Assembly (NCBI RefSeq): GCF_004361915.1
Contig: NZ_SNWP01000011.1
Span: 496,001-560,000, forward strand
From: Sediminibacterium goheungense
GTDB taxonomy: Bacteria; Bacteroidota; Bacteroidia; Chitinophagales; Chitinophagaceae
Direction of reading: 5' to 3'
DNA length: 64,000 bases
Every line of letters starts with the position of its first letter. Positions within the stretch are counted from its first letter, which is position 1. The notes under the pieces were generated by a model. It saw only the letters and a program-made list of their open reading frames with translations. It was not told where the DNA came from and did no database searches. Below, in pieces: positions 26,724 through 35,532 of the stretch. The position numbers and the translations under genes are program-made.

Positions 26724-29141
26724 ATGACCATTAGTTATAACTGGCTGAGTGAATATCTTCCCAGAACCATTGAACCTGAAGCTTTATCCAAAATCCTGAC
26801 TGCAATTGGTCTGGAAGTGGAGAGTCTCGAAGCCTATGAAAGTATCAAAGGCGGATTGAAAGGTGTGGTAATCGGTGAAGTACTTACCTGTGAACAACAT
26901 CCCAATGCCGATAAACTCAAAGTAACCACTGTTAATGTTGGTGCAGAAGTGCCGTTGCAGGTGGTTTGTGGTGCCGCCAATGTGGCCGCAGGACAAAAAG
27001 TAGCTGTAGCAACTGTAGGTACCACCATTTTTCCGGTTACGGGCGATCCGCTTACCATGAAAGTGGCCAAAATCAGAGGTGTTGAAAGCCATGGTATGAT
27101 CTGTGCCGAAGATGAAATAGGTGTTGGTACCAGTCATGACGGTATTATGGTTTTACCGGATACTGCGATACCCGGACAACCGGCTGCAGATTTCTTTTCG
27201 CCTTATTCAGACTGGATTTATGAAATCGGGCTTACCCCTAACCGGATGGATGCCATGAGTCATCTGGGTGTTGCCAAAGACGTATGCGCCTATCTTACCC
27301 ATCATGAACAGGAAACCAAAGCAGTATTGCCTTTTGCCCAGCATTTTGTAGCAGACAATAACAGTCTGCCCATAAAAGTAAAAGTAGAAAACCAACAAGC
27401 CTGTCCACGTTTCACCGGACTTACCATCAGTGGTATAACCGTGCAGGAATCTCCGGCATGGTTGAAAAACCGCCTGATAGCCATTGGTCAACGGCCCATC
27501 AACAATATTGTTGACATTACGAATTATATTCTTCATGAAACAGGACAGCCATTACATGCCTATGATACAGCTGCCATTACCAATGGAGAAGTAGTGGTGA
27601 AGAATATGGCTGAAGGCAGCTCTTTTATTACATTGGACGAAAAAGAAAGAAAACTCTCTTCTGAGGACCTGATGGTATGCAACAGTACTGAAGGTATGTG
27701 TATTGCCGGTGTTTTCGGTGGTATCAAAAGCGGTGTAAGCAATACTACCAAAAACATATTTCTGGAAAGTGCGTGGTTCCATCCGGTATCGGTAAGAAAG
27801 ACTTCCTTACGACATGGATTGCGTACAGAAGCGGCCACCCGATTTGAAAAAGGTGTTGATATTTCTAACTGTGCTGAAGTGTTAAAACGTGCGGCATTGT
27901 TGATTAAAGAAGTAGCAGGGGGGCAAATATCAAGTGAGGTGACAGATCTTTATCCGCAGCCACAGCCCAGGAAAGAAGTATCTGTTAAATATCATTATAT
28001 TAAAAAACTGAGTGGTAAAAATTACCACCCGGAAAATGTAAAAAGGATACTTAAGGCACTCGGATTCGAAGTTGCCAAAGAAGATATTGATGAGTTAACA
28101 GTTGTTGTTCCTTACAGTAAACCTGATATCAGTATTCCTGCAGATATAGTGGAGGAAATCATTCGTATAGATGGGTTAGATAATATAGACATTCCTACAT
28201 CTATTACCATAAGTCCGGCGGTAGAACAGCTGGGTATGAAAGAAGCGTTGAAAGATAAAATAGCAGGATACCTTGTAGGGCTTGGTTTTGTAGAAATACT
28301 TACGAACTCAATTACCAACAGTAAATATTTTTCTGAAGATGTATTGAGTGGAACGGTTAAAATGATCAATAACCTTAGTGCAGAACTCGATGTACTGAGG
28401 CCCTCTATGCTCGAAACAGGTTTGGAAACCATTGCTTACAACCTGAACCGTAAAAACCAGCATCTTCAGTTGTTTGAATTTGGAAAAACCTATGCTACCA
28501 GTGGTGCAGGAGAATATACAGAAGCAGAAAGGCTTTGTATTTACCTCACTGGTCAGGCGCATGAGACTGGCTGGAGAGAGAAACCCGGTAGCTTTGATAT
28601 ATACTATGGCAAAGGAATTGCAAAAGCTGTAGTACAACTGTCAGGTATTGCAACTGTTGCTTTTGAACCCTCCGGGACCGATACAAATGTGCTCAATATT
28701 TTTGCAGGTAAGCAGATAATCGGAACAGTAGCGGAAGTAGATAAAAAGAATGCAGCAGCTTTTGATATCAGACAAACGGTTGTTTTTATTGACATCGATT
28801 ATGCGGCATTGGTAAAAGCCGTACGGAAACAAAAAATTGTTTACCAGGAAGTGAGCAAATTCCCAGCTATGCAACGTGACCTGGCGATGGTGGTAAATAC
28901 AAACACTACTTATGCTGCTATTGAGGCTGTGGTGCAAAAACTGAAAATTTCACGTTTGCAGGATATGCGTTTGTTTGATGTGTTTGAAAGCGATAAGCTT
29001 GGAGCCGGAAAAAAATCAATGGCCATCAGTTTCACTTTTGTAGATGAAGAGAAAACCCTTACCGATAAGGAAGCTGACAGCATGATGGCTAAACTGATTC
29101 AGGGACTTGAAAAAGAACTGGGAGCGGAGATCAGGAAGTAA
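26724..29141 (+). CDS. pheT: Phenylalanine-tRNA ligase beta subunit
   Basis: An 805-residue beta chain of the (alpha-beta)2 synthetase that charges tRNA-Phe. The start is ATG 26724 (MTISYNWLSEYLPRTIEPEA); an in-frame upstream ATG adds 16 unlikely residues. It has an N-terminal tRNA-binding EMAP-like domain (GVVIGEVLTCEQHPNADKLK), a B3/B4 editing domain (PRFTGLTISGITV), a B5 domain (RILKALGFEV), a catalytic-like core and a C-terminal anticodon-binding ferredoxin-fold domain (KFPAMQRDLAMVV). Full family length. pheS is not in this window. Confidence 0.97.
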   Translation: MTISYNWLSEYLPRTIEPEALSKILTAIGLEVESLEAYESIKGGLKGVVIGEVLTCEQHPNADKLKVTTVNVGAEVPLQVVCGAANVAAGQKVAVATVGTTIFPVTGDPLTMKVAKIRGVESHGMICAEDEIGVGTSHDGIMVLPDTAIPGQPAADFFSPYSDWIYEIGLTPNRMDAMSHLGVAKDVCAYLTHHEQETKAVLPFAQHFVADNNSLPIKVKVENQQACPRFTGLTISGITVQESPAWLKNRLIAIGQRPINNIVDITNYILHETGQPLHAYDTAAITNGEVVVKNMAEGSSFITLDEKERKLSSEDLMVCNSTEGMCIAGVFGGIKSGVSNTTKNIFLESAWFHPVSVRKTSLRHGLRTEAATRFEKGVDISNCAEVLKRAALLIKEVAGGQISSEVTDLYPQPQPRKEVSVKYHYIKKLSGKNYHPENVKRILKALGFEVAKEDIDELTVVVPYSKPDISIPADIVEEIIRIDGLDNIDIPTSITISPAVEQLGMKEALKDKIAGYLVGLGFVEILTNSITNSKYFSEDVLSGTVKMINNLSAELDVLRPSMLETGLETIAYNLNRKNQHLQLFEFGKTYATSGAGEYTEAERLCIYLTGQAHETGWREKPGSFDIYYGKGIAKAVVQLSGIATVAFEPSGTDTNVLNIFAGKQIIGTVAEVDKKNAAAFDIRQTVVFIDIDYAALVKAVRKQKIVYQEVSKFPAMQRDLAMVVNTNTTYAAIEAVVQKLKISRLQDMRLFDVFESDKLGAGKKSMAISFTFVDEEKTLTDKEADSMMAKLIQGLEKELGAEIRK

Positions 29142-29143
29142 TC

Positions 29144-29165
29144 AGAAATAAGGAATAAGAAATGA
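29144..29165. repeat. AAATAAGGAATAAGAAAT word repeat after pheT
   Basis: CAGAAATAAGGAATAAGAAA begins 3 nt after the pheT stop codon. Another word motif, ATTGACCATTCACCATTGAC, follows at 29214-29247. The 167-bp gap holds no gene. Confidence 0.6.
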
Positions 29166-29308
29166 GGAAGGGTGTCGGCTATGGAATCTGTGTGATAGAA
29201 TAAAGCGCTACGCTATTGACCATTCACCATTGACGATTCACCATGCCCCGTGCATAATTGGTGTACTAAAATGGTTCCTTACTTTAAAAATGAAGTTAAC
29301 TTAGAGAG

Positions 29309-29596
29309 ATGTTAGATTTGGATCTGCATATAAAAGCTGTACAGGATAAACTTCAGTTATTGCTGAAGAGCCATCAGTTGCTGGCAAGAGAGAATCAGCG
29401 CTTGCAGAAAGAGCTGGAAAAAAGCCAGCAGCAGATGGTACAACGTGATGAGCAGATACTGGGTTTGCAGCAACAGGTGGATGCTTTAAAGCTGGGTACT
29501 TCAGCACAATCACCTGAAGAAAAAGCACTGCTGGAAAAACGCATCAACGGTTACCTGAAAGAAATTGATAAATGTCTGGCCCTGTTAAACACCTGA
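29309..29596 (+). CDS. Small coiled-coil protein upstream of zapA, possible ZapB-like partner
   Basis: A 95-residue, strongly helical protein (LHIKAVQDKLQLLLKSHQLL, ENQRLQKELEKSQQQMVQRD) with heptad-like spacing and no membrane segment. It ends 7 bp before zapA, so both are likely in one operon. I do not recognise a named family. Its size and coiled-coil character resemble the E. coli Z-ring proteins ZapB and ZapA-linked factors, so a role in cell division is a reasonable guess from position only. A short hydrophilic C-terminus (GYLKEIDKCLALLNT) follows the coil. Confidence 0.7.
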   Translation: MLDLDLHIKAVQDKLQLLLKSHQLLARENQRLQKELEKSQQQMVQRDEQILGLQQQVDALKLGTSAQSPEEKALLEKRINGYLKEIDKCLALLNT

Positions 29597-29603
29597 TACC
29601 ATT

Positions 29604-29897
29604 ATGGCTGAGCTCATTCCTGTAAATATTGTTATTGCTGATAGAAGTTACCGCCTTCGTATTGAAGCCTCTGATGAGGAAATGGTTCGTAAAACAGCAG
29701 GTCTTATCAATGATAAAATCACGGAGTTCCGTAATAACCTCGCTGGTAAAGACATGCAGGATTATGTAGCTATGGTACTCTTATGGTTTGCTACAGAGCA
29801 AAACCAGAGCGGCATCGAGATGGTGAAATGGCAGGAAGCGGCGGCCAGGCTTAGCAGTCTGGAAAAACAGCTCGATAAGGCCCTGGAAGAAGGTTAA
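29604..29897 (+). CDS. zapA: Cell division protein ZapA
   Basis: A 97-residue protein matching ZapA (PF05164): PVNIVIADRSYRLRIEASDE, followed by EMVRKTAGLINDKITEF, a long helix with DYVAMVLLWFATEQNQ and a C-terminal coiled coil (AAARLSSLEKQLDKALEEG). ZapA binds FtsZ filaments and promotes Z-ring assembly in the cytoplasm. It follows a small coiled-coil gene by 7 bp and precedes rny. The gap to rny (29898-30070) holds only the short inverted repeat AGACC/GGTCT and a TATCTTCG box resembling a promoter. Confidence 0.9.
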   Translation: MAELIPVNIVIADRSYRLRIEASDEEMVRKTAGLINDKITEFRNNLAGKDMQDYVAMVLLWFATEQNQSGIEMVKWQEAAARLSSLEKQLDKALEEG

Positions 29898-30070
29898 CAG
29901 ACCCTGGTCTATGAATCATTGTCTCTGGTATATCGACTTTCCTCTCCGGATTTCACTTTTCTTCTATGTATTTAATTATCTTCGCTTCTATCCTTTTACC
30001 TATTATGGTAAATTGTGATGTGTAATTGTGAACCACTGATTCTGAACTATTTAAAAATTAGACCAACAAC

Positions 30071-31633
30071 ATGGATACGATTCTCTTGATCATAACTGGT
30101 GCGGTAGCATTGATTGTGGGGTTGATAGCAGGTAAATTCATTTTTGCCAAAAACACACAGAAACAGATTGATGAAGCCAATTTACAGGCACAGAATATCC
30201 TTCGCGAAGCTGAACTCAGGGCCGAAACCATTAAAAAGGAGAAGCAGCTGGAGGCCAAAGAGCGTTTTGTTCAGCTGAAAGCCGAGCATGAGCGAGAGGT
30301 AAATGACCGCAACAGAAAAATCAGCGAGTCAGAAAACCGGGCCAAACAGAAGGAAATTTCCATCAATCAGAAAGAAGCTGCTTTAGACAAGCAGATCAAA
30401 GAAAATGAGGCCATCAAAGAAAACCTGAACCGCCAGATCGAAGTAGTTAACCAGAAACGTACTGAACTGGAGAAGCATCAGGAAGAACATATCCGCCGCC
30501 TGGAAAAAATTGCCGGCCTGAGTGCGGAGGAAGCAAGGGCACAACTCATCGAGAGCCTTCGTCAGGAAGCACAGACCAGGGCCTTATCGATGCAGCAGGA
30601 AATTATTGAAGATGCCAAACAGAAGGCCAATAAAGAAGCCCGAAAAATTGTTATACAGTCTATACAGCGAACGGCTGCAGAGCAAACCATCGAGAATACG
30701 GTTACTGTTTTCAACCTTGAAACAGACGAAATCAAAGGACAGATTATTGGTCGTGAAGGCCGTAATATCCGTGCCATTGAAGCTGCCACTGGCGTTGACC
30801 TGATTGTAGATGATACACCGGAAGCCATCATTCTTTCATCATTTGATCCATTGAGAAGAGAGATTGCGCGCCTGAGTTTACAGAGGCTGGTTGCCGACGG
30901 ACGTATTCACCCTGCCCGTATTGAGGAGGTAGTAGAAAAAACCCGCCGCCAGTTAGAAGAACAGGTAATGGAGATAGGGGAGCGTACGGTAATCGAAATG
31001 GGTATCCATGGTTTACACAAAGAGTTGATCCGTATTGTCGGAAAAATGCGTTTCCGTTCTTCATACGGCCAAAACCTGTTGATGCATAGTCGTGAAACTG
31101 CCAATCTTTGTGGTATTATGGCGGCAGAACTGGGTATGAATCCTAAACTGGCCAAACGTGCCGGTTTATTGCACGATATTGGTAAAGTGCCTGATGAGGA
31201 AACTGAACTGAGCCATGCTTTACTGGGAGCCAAACTTGCTGAAAAGTATGGAGAAAATCCGGCGGTCGTAAATGCCATTGGAGCACACCATGATGAAATG
31301 GAAATGCAGTATGTGATTTCTCCGATCGTACAGGCCTGTGATGCCATCAGCGGCGCACGTCCGGGTGCGCGTCGGGAGATCATGCAGCAATATTTGCAGC
31401 GTATCAAAGACCTGGAAAACCTGGCATTGGCTTATCAGGGCGTAGAGAAGGCTTATGCTATTCAGGCTGGTCGTGAATTGAGGGTGATAGTAGAAGCAGA
31501 AAAAGTTACTGATGGCGAGAGCGATAAACTCAGCTTCGAAATCGCCCAGAAAATTCAAACTGAAATGACCTATCCCGGTCAGATCAAAGTAACCGTTATC
31601 AGGGAGAAAAGAGCGGTGAATGTAGCGAGATAA
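30071..31633 (+). CDS. rny: Ribonuclease Y
   Basis: A 520-residue membrane-anchored endoribonuclease that initiates mRNA decay. An N-terminal membrane helix ([20 protein letters not shown]) is followed by a ~170-residue coiled coil, a KH domain ([20 protein letters not shown]) and an HD domain with [12 protein letters not shown] and [10 protein letters not shown], whose His and Asp bind metal. Length is normal. The gene is followed by a good intrinsic terminator at 31688-31718. It lies downstream of zapA on the same strand. Confidence 0.97.
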   Translation: MDTILLIITGAVALIVGLIAGKFIFAKNTQKQIDEANLQAQNILREAELRAETIKKEKQLEAKERFVQLKAEHEREVNDRNRKISESENRAKQKEISINQKEAALDKQIKENEAIKENLNRQIEVVNQKRTELEKHQEEHIRRLEKIAGLSAEEARAQLIESLRQEAQTRALSMQQEIIEDAKQKANKEARKIVIQSIQRTAAEQTIENTVTVFNLETDEIKGQIIGREGRNIRAIEAATGVDLIVDDTPEAIILSSFDPLRREIARLSLQRLVADGRIHPARIEEVVEKTRRQLEEQVMEIGERTVIEMGIHGLHKELIRIVGKMRFRSSYGQNLLMHSRETANLCGIMAAELGMNPKLAKRAGLLHDIGKVPDEETELSHALLGAKLAEKYGENPAVVNAIGAHHDEMEMQYVISPIVQACDAISGARPGARREIMQQYLQRIKDLENLALAYQGVEKAYAIQAGRELRVIVEAEKVTDGESDKLSFEIAQKIQTEMTYPGQIKVTVIREKRAVNVAR

Positions 31634-31639
31634 GAAGAG

Positions 31640-31668
31640 CCCTGAGCTTTGGGCTTCGAGCCACGAGC
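31640..31668. repeat. GAGCTTTGGGC-type repeat, left of the S23 gene
   Basis: CCTGAGCTTTGGGCTTCGAG lies 7 bp after the rny stop codon. It is inversely related to 32156-32186 on the other side of the S23 gene. Confidence 0.6.
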
Positions 31669-31687
31669 ATATAAATAACTGAACTTA

Positions 31688-31718
31688 AAAACCACCTCAA
31701 ATACCGAGGTGGTTTTTT
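31688..31718 (+). terminator. Intrinsic terminator of rny
   Basis: The perfect 11-bp arms AAAACCACCTC (31688-31698) and GAGGTGGTTTT (31706-31716) enclose a 7-nt loop and run into a T-run. Confidence 0.85.
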
Positions 31719-31799
31719 ATATATACATTGCGCATCAGGAGGTGCGTTTCTACCGGAGGGGTATGTACTATTTTAGAGGGTTTTTAAAATGGTAGCAAA

Positions 31800-32153
31800 A
31801 TGAAAAATTTTAAAGAACTCAAAGTCTGGCAACTTGGTTTTGAAATAGCAACATCCAGTTATGAACTCATAAAATCGTTTCCCAAAGAGGAAAAGTATCT
31901 GCTTGTTAGCCAGATTACGCGAGCCGCTTATTCAATACCTAGTAACATTGCAGAGGGAAGTAGCAGAAAAAGTGAGCGTGAATATGCTCATTTTCTTGAA
32001 ATTGCCTTGGGTTCAACTTTTGAGTTGGAAACGCATATATTGTTGACACAAAGCCTTGGTTTTAGTGACATAAGTCTTACAAAATCAATGCTTTGTAAAA
32101 TTGATCAGGAACAAAAAATGCTTATAGCATTCATCAAAAAAATGGCTCGGTAA
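31800..32153 (+). CDS. Four-helix-bundle S23/IVP family protein
   Basis: A 117-residue protein matching the S23 ribosomal intervening-sequence (IVP) family: FKELKVWQLGFEIATSSYEL, EKYLLVSQITRAAYSIPSNI and AEGSSRKSEREYAHFLEIAL. Relatives are encoded by intervening sequences in 23S rRNA genes of some bacteria or occur as diversity-generating-element accessory proteins. Here the gene is free-standing between rny and rplS, and neither an rRNA gene nor a reverse transcriptase is near. Inversely related GAGCT-word repeats lie on both sides. Its function as an orphan gene is unknown. Confidence 0.9.
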   Translation: MKNFKELKVWQLGFEIATSSYELIKSFPKEEKYLLVSQITRAAYSIPSNIAEGSSRKSEREYAHFLEIALGSTFELETHILLTQSLGFSDISLTKSMLCKIDQEQKMLIAFIKKMAR

Positions 32154-32155
32154 AA

Positions 32156-32186
32156 GCTAATGGCCCGAAGCTCGTAGCTCTCAGCC
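32156..32186. repeat. GAGCT-word repeat, right of the S23 gene
   Basis: GGCCCGAAGCTCGTAGCTCT begins just after the S23 stop codon and is inversely related to 31640-31668. Confidence 0.6.
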
Positions 32187-32193
32187 AAAAACT

Positions 32194-32225
32194 TTTGGAG
32201 AATCCCCTTCCCCTTCTTACCTTTG
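32194..32225 (+). promoter_or_regulatory. Complete Bacteroidetes promoter of rplS
   Basis: TTTG (32194-32197), 20 nt, then TACCTTTG (32218-32225) fits the -33/-7 consensus exactly. It ends 22 nt before the rplS ATG and is the best promoter seen in the window. Confidence 0.65.
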
Positions 32226-32247
32226 CCGTCCGCAAAAATTAAATGTT

Positions 32248-32598
32248 ATGAACGCAGCAGTTCAGTTTGTACACGAGCAGTTAACTGTAAAGAAGGAATA
32301 TCCTAAGTTTAAAGCAGGTGATAATATCACTGTAAACTATAAGATTATCGAAGGTGGTAAAGAGCGTATCCAGAGCTTCCGTGGTGATGTAATCAAATTA
32401 CAGGGTAATGGTGCTACTGCTTCTTTCACTGTACGTAAAATCTCTGATGGTGTAGGTGTTGAACGTCTGTTCCCGATCCTGTCTCCAAACATTGACTCAA
32501 TCGTGTTAAATAAAACCGGTAAAGTACGTCGTGCGAAACTCTATTACCTGCGTGAGCGTAGTGGTAAGAGTGCACGTATTAAAGAAAAACGTTTCTAA
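32248..32598 (+). CDS. rplS: 50S ribosomal protein L19
   Basis: A 116-residue ribosomal protein that lies at the 30S-50S interface. Signature stretches are FKAGDNITVNYKIIEGGKER, IQSFRGDVIKLQGNGA, SFTVRKISDGVGVERLFPI and the basic C-terminus VRRAKLYYLRERSGKSARIK. Length is standard. It has its own complete promoter just upstream and a strong intrinsic terminator just downstream, so it is transcribed as a single unit rather than with rimM/trmD as in many bacteria. Confidence 0.98.
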   Translation: MNAAVQFVHEQLTVKKEYPKFKAGDNITVNYKIIEGGKERIQSFRGDVIKLQGNGATASFTVRKISDGVGVERLFPILSPNIDSIVLNKTGKVRRAKLYYLRERSGKSARIKEKRF

Positions 32599-32620
32599 GC
32601 AATTTGCTACATCATATTAC

Positions 32621-32655
32621 AGCGGAAGTTGGTATATACCAGCTTCCGCTTTTTT
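32621..32655 (+). terminator. Intrinsic terminator of rplS
   Basis: A 13-bp stem (AGCGGAAGTTGGT with ACCAGCTTCCGCT, one G-U pair) with a 4-nt loop is followed by TTTTTT. It lies 22 bp after the rplS stop. Confidence 0.9.
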
Positions 32656-32729
32656 GTTTCCGTTATGAATTGTTTTTTAGTTTGGTAGCAAATTTGTTTT
32701 ACTTTTGAAGTCTACAAAAAAATCAAACA

Positions 32730-32933
32730 ATGTTGTCGTCTACATTACTTTTTGGTATGCCCGGTGGGAGTGAATGGATTATAATTGTTTTGGCAGTTTT
32801 GATCCTCTTCGGTGGCAGAAAAATTCCCGAATTCATGCGTGGTTTGGGTAAAGGTATCCGTGAGTTTAATGATGCCAAGAATAACGTGAAGAAAGAGATA
32901 GAAGAAGGTATCAAGGAAAAAGATCAGGCATAA
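32730..32933 (+). CDS. tatA: Twin-arginine translocase subunit TatA
   Basis: A 67-residue protein with an N-terminal membrane helix (GGSEWIIIVLAVLILFGG) followed by the TatA signature GRKIPEFMRGLGKGIREF and a charged amphipathic tail (KKEIEEGIKEKDQA). TatA forms the protein-conducting pore of the twin-arginine pathway with TatC. tatC is not in this window. A Tat substrate candidate (the DUF1501 protein) is encoded at 898-2469. gatA follows after 32 bp and may be co-transcribed. Confidence 0.93.
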   Translation: MLSSTLLFGMPGGSEWIIIVLAVLILFGGRKIPEFMRGLGKGIREFNDAKNNVKKEIEEGIKEKDQA

Positions 32934-32965
32934 TCAGCATTCACTATTTAAAAGTATTCTAGCCT

Positions 32966-34402
32966 TTGTTTCGTTTCAGCACAATCAAAGACTATCATAT
33001 TGCATTACAGAACGGCCAAACCACCTGTGTTGAGGCCGTTCGTTTTTATATAGATACCATTAAACGTGATGCCCATCTGAATGCATGGCTCAGTGTGTAT
33101 GAAGAAGAAGCACTGTCATTGGCATCGCAACTCGATGATTCCAGAAAACCAGGCGAACCTCTTGCTCCCTTACATGGTGTGGTCATAGGCTTAAAGGATG
33201 TAATCCTGTATAAAGATCATCCTGTTTCTGCCGCATCTGCCATTTTAAAGGATTATACAGCTATTTATGATGCTACAGCTACGCTACGCCTGAAGGAAGC
33301 CGGCGCCATTATCATAGGCCGGCAAAACTGCGACGAATTTGCCATGGGTAGTACCAACGAACATTCTGCATATGGTGCAGTAAAAAACCCAATAGATACC
33401 ACAAGAGTGCCTGGAGGCTCGTCTGGTGGGTCGGCAGTAGCGGTGCAGGCTGATCATTGTATGATCAGCCTCGGAAGCGATACAGGGGGCTCTGTGCGGC
33501 AGCCTGCAGATTTCTGCGGCATTATCGGACTCAAGCCCAGCTATGGCCGTATTTCGCGTTATGGTCTAATAGCCTACGCATCCTCATTTGACCAGATTGG
33601 TATTTTCGCTAAAAATATTGAAGACATTGCGCTAACCCTGCAGATCATAGCTGGTGACGATGCATTTGACAGTACGGTTTCACCAGAACCGGTACCTGAT
33701 TATACCACTGAATTGCAAAATACCCTGACCGCCCCACAACGTATTGCTTATTTTAAAGAAGCATTGGATCATCCAGGGCTTGATCCGGCTATCAAAGCCA
33801 GTACGGAAGCCTTTATCAAAAAATTAACAGAACAGGGTTATATTGTAGAACCTATTGATTTTGAATTACTTGAATATGTAGTTCCTACTTATTATATCCT
33901 TACCACCGCTGAAGCTTCCAGTAACCTTTCACGCTTCGATGGAGTACGTTTCGGGCATCGCTCCAAACTACATTTCGAAGACCTCAATGCACTGTATAAA
34001 GCCTCCCGCTCAGAGGGTTTCGGTAAAGAGGTACAACGTCGGATCATGTTAGGCAGTTTTGTACTGAGTGCAGGGTATTTTGATGCTTATTTTACTAAGG
34101 CTCAACAGGTTAGAGCTATGTTGCATACCCAGACAGCAGCTATTTTTCAGCAGTATTCAGCTATTATTTCTCCCACAGTACCGTCTCCTGCATTTAAAAT
34201 CGGAGAGATGCAGAATGATCAGGTAGCCATGTTTCTTGCAGATATCTATACCGTATTTGCCAACCTGGTAGGTATACCGGCTATTTCAGTGCCTTTGTTC
34301 CAACACCCCAATGGAATGCCCTTTGGGCTCCAGATTATGACTTCTCAGTTCGATGAGGTATCTTTGCTGCGTCTTTCGAAGCAGTTTATGGAGCTGGTCT
34401 AA
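32966..34402 (+). CDS. gatA: Aspartyl/glutamyl-tRNA amidotransferase subunit A
   Basis: A 478-residue amidase of the GatCAB complex, which converts Glu-tRNA-Gln or Asp-tRNA-Asn to the amidated form. The Ser-cisSer-Lys catalytic core is present: VIGLKDVILYKDHPVSAAS (Lys), then VPGGSSGGSAVAVQ and SLGSDTGGSVRQPADFCG. Conserved GLKPSYGRISRYGLIAYASS follows. The start is TTG at 32966, since an in-frame stop (32960-32962) lies just upstream and no ATG is near. gatB and gatC are not in the window. Confidence 0.95.
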   Translation: MFRFSTIKDYHIALQNGQTTCVEAVRFYIDTIKRDAHLNAWLSVYEEEALSLASQLDDSRKPGEPLAPLHGVVIGLKDVILYKDHPVSAASAILKDYTAIYDATATLRLKEAGAIIIGRQNCDEFAMGSTNEHSAYGAVKNPIDTTRVPGGSSGGSAVAVQADHCMISLGSDTGGSVRQPADFCGIIGLKPSYGRISRYGLIAYASSFDQIGIFAKNIEDIALTLQIIAGDDAFDSTVSPEPVPDYTTELQNTLTAPQRIAYFKEALDHPGLDPAIKASTEAFIKKLTEQGYIVEPIDFELLEYVVPTYYILTTAEASSNLSRFDGVRFGHRSKLHFEDLNALYKASRSEGFGKEVQRRIMLGSFVLSAGYFDAYFTKAQQVRAMLHTQTAAIFQQYSAIISPTVPSPAFKIGEMQNDQVAMFLADIYTVFANLVGIPAISVPLFQHPNGMPFGLQIMTSQFDEVSLLRLSKQFMELV

Positions 34403-34468
34403 GCTCCTGGCTGTTCCCGGCAACCTAACCCAACTGCGCTTTTATTTAACAAAATCGTCTATTAACAG

Positions 34469-35530
34469 ATGAAATGGTTTGGCATTAGTTTACAAAGTCA
34501 CATAAGCATCAGCAAAGTATTGCTGGTATGCTTTGCTTTTGTAGCAGGTAGCCTGGGTATGATGTCTTTTACCATGGACCCGGGTAATGGGGGAAAATCA
34601 CTTTCTGATTCGCTGAACGATAAAACGGCTTTTAAAAGTCTTTTTACCAACGATCGTTTTGATGCTTCAAAACCATATGCCGGACAATTAAATCCACGTG
34701 CGGTGGCTTTTGTGCAGGAATACGTGCGGAAACATGGCGAGCATCTTGAAAAAATGAAGAGCTGGGGAAAGCCTTATTTTGATCTGTACGATAATATTCT
34801 CACGGTTTATGGTTTACCACGTGAAATGAAATACCTGAGTGTGATCGAAAGTTCATTGGGTGCCAATATCGTATCATGGGCCGGTGCAGCTGGTCCCTGG
34901 CAGCTTATGCCTTATGAAGCCCGCAGGTTTGGTTTAAGGGTAGGTAGTATAGACGACCGTACCGATTATTATAAAAGTACGCATGCGGCAGCCAAGCTGA
35001 TGCGTGAGTTATATACTGAATTTCAGGACTGGTTACTGGTAGTAGCTGCCTATAATGCAGGGGCAGGACGTGTAAAGCAGGCTATCAGAAAGTCGGGTAG
35101 TAAGGATTTCTGGGACCTTCAGTATCATTTACCGGAAGAAACACGGAACCACGTAAAAAAATTCATAGGTACTCACTATGTATTTGAGGGAAGTGGCGGA
35201 TGGACAACCATGACGGCTGCAGAAACCCAAATAAAGAAAGCAGCTATGCAAACCAGTGCCGATGTGGTGCTGAGTACGGAGGAAATTAATAACACAACCG
35301 TATTGGAAATAAATGGAAGGTACAATTCACTGGTGGTAACCAATGCTCTTTTAATGGATCTCAATCAGTTTAATCGCTGGAACCCAGGTTTTGATAAAAC
35401 ACTGGCGGAAGGGAAAAAATACTCCATGCGTATTTTGAAAGATAAGGAACCTATATTTCAGTCAAAGAAACAGCAACTGTTGATGGAGTCTGTTAGGGCT
35501 TTACTGGAAGGCACTTCTGTATCAAAATAA
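34469..35530 (+). CDS. MltD-like lytic transglycosylase
   Basis: A 353-residue exported protein with an N-terminal hydrophobic segment (ISKVLLVCFAFVAGSLGMMS). The SLT domain carries the catalytic Glu in KYLSVIESSLGANIVSWAGA, then GPWQLMPYEARRFGL, DYYKSTHAAAKLM and VVAAYNAGAGRVKQAI, typical of MltD-type enzymes that cleave peptidoglycan glycan strands. The C-terminal ~90 residues (VLEINGRYNSLVVTNALLMD) are related to segments that follow the catalytic domain in Bacteroidetes homologues; no clear LysM repeat was seen. It converges on pabB with only 2 bp between the stop codons. Confidence 0.9.
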   Translation: MKWFGISLQSHISISKVLLVCFAFVAGSLGMMSFTMDPGNGGKSLSDSLNDKTAFKSLFTNDRFDASKPYAGQLNPRAVAFVQEYVRKHGEHLEKMKSWGKPYFDLYDNILTVYGLPREMKYLSVIESSLGANIVSWAGAAGPWQLMPYEARRFGLRVGSIDDRTDYYKSTHAAAKLMRELYTEFQDWLLVVAAYNAGAGRVKQAIRKSGSKDFWDLQYHLPEETRNHVKKFIGTHYVFEGSGGWTTMTAAETQIKKAAMQTSADVVLSTEEINNTTVLEINGRYNSLVVTNALLMDLNQFNRWNPGFDKTLAEGKKYSMRILKDKEPIFQSKKQQLLMESVRALLEGTSVSK

Positions 35531-35532
35531 CC

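Noticed and set aside
29898..30070. 6S RNA gene downstream of zapA, as in E. coli
   Set aside because: The 173-bp gap shows no long interrupted stem with a central bubble of the 6S type, only a short inverted repeat.
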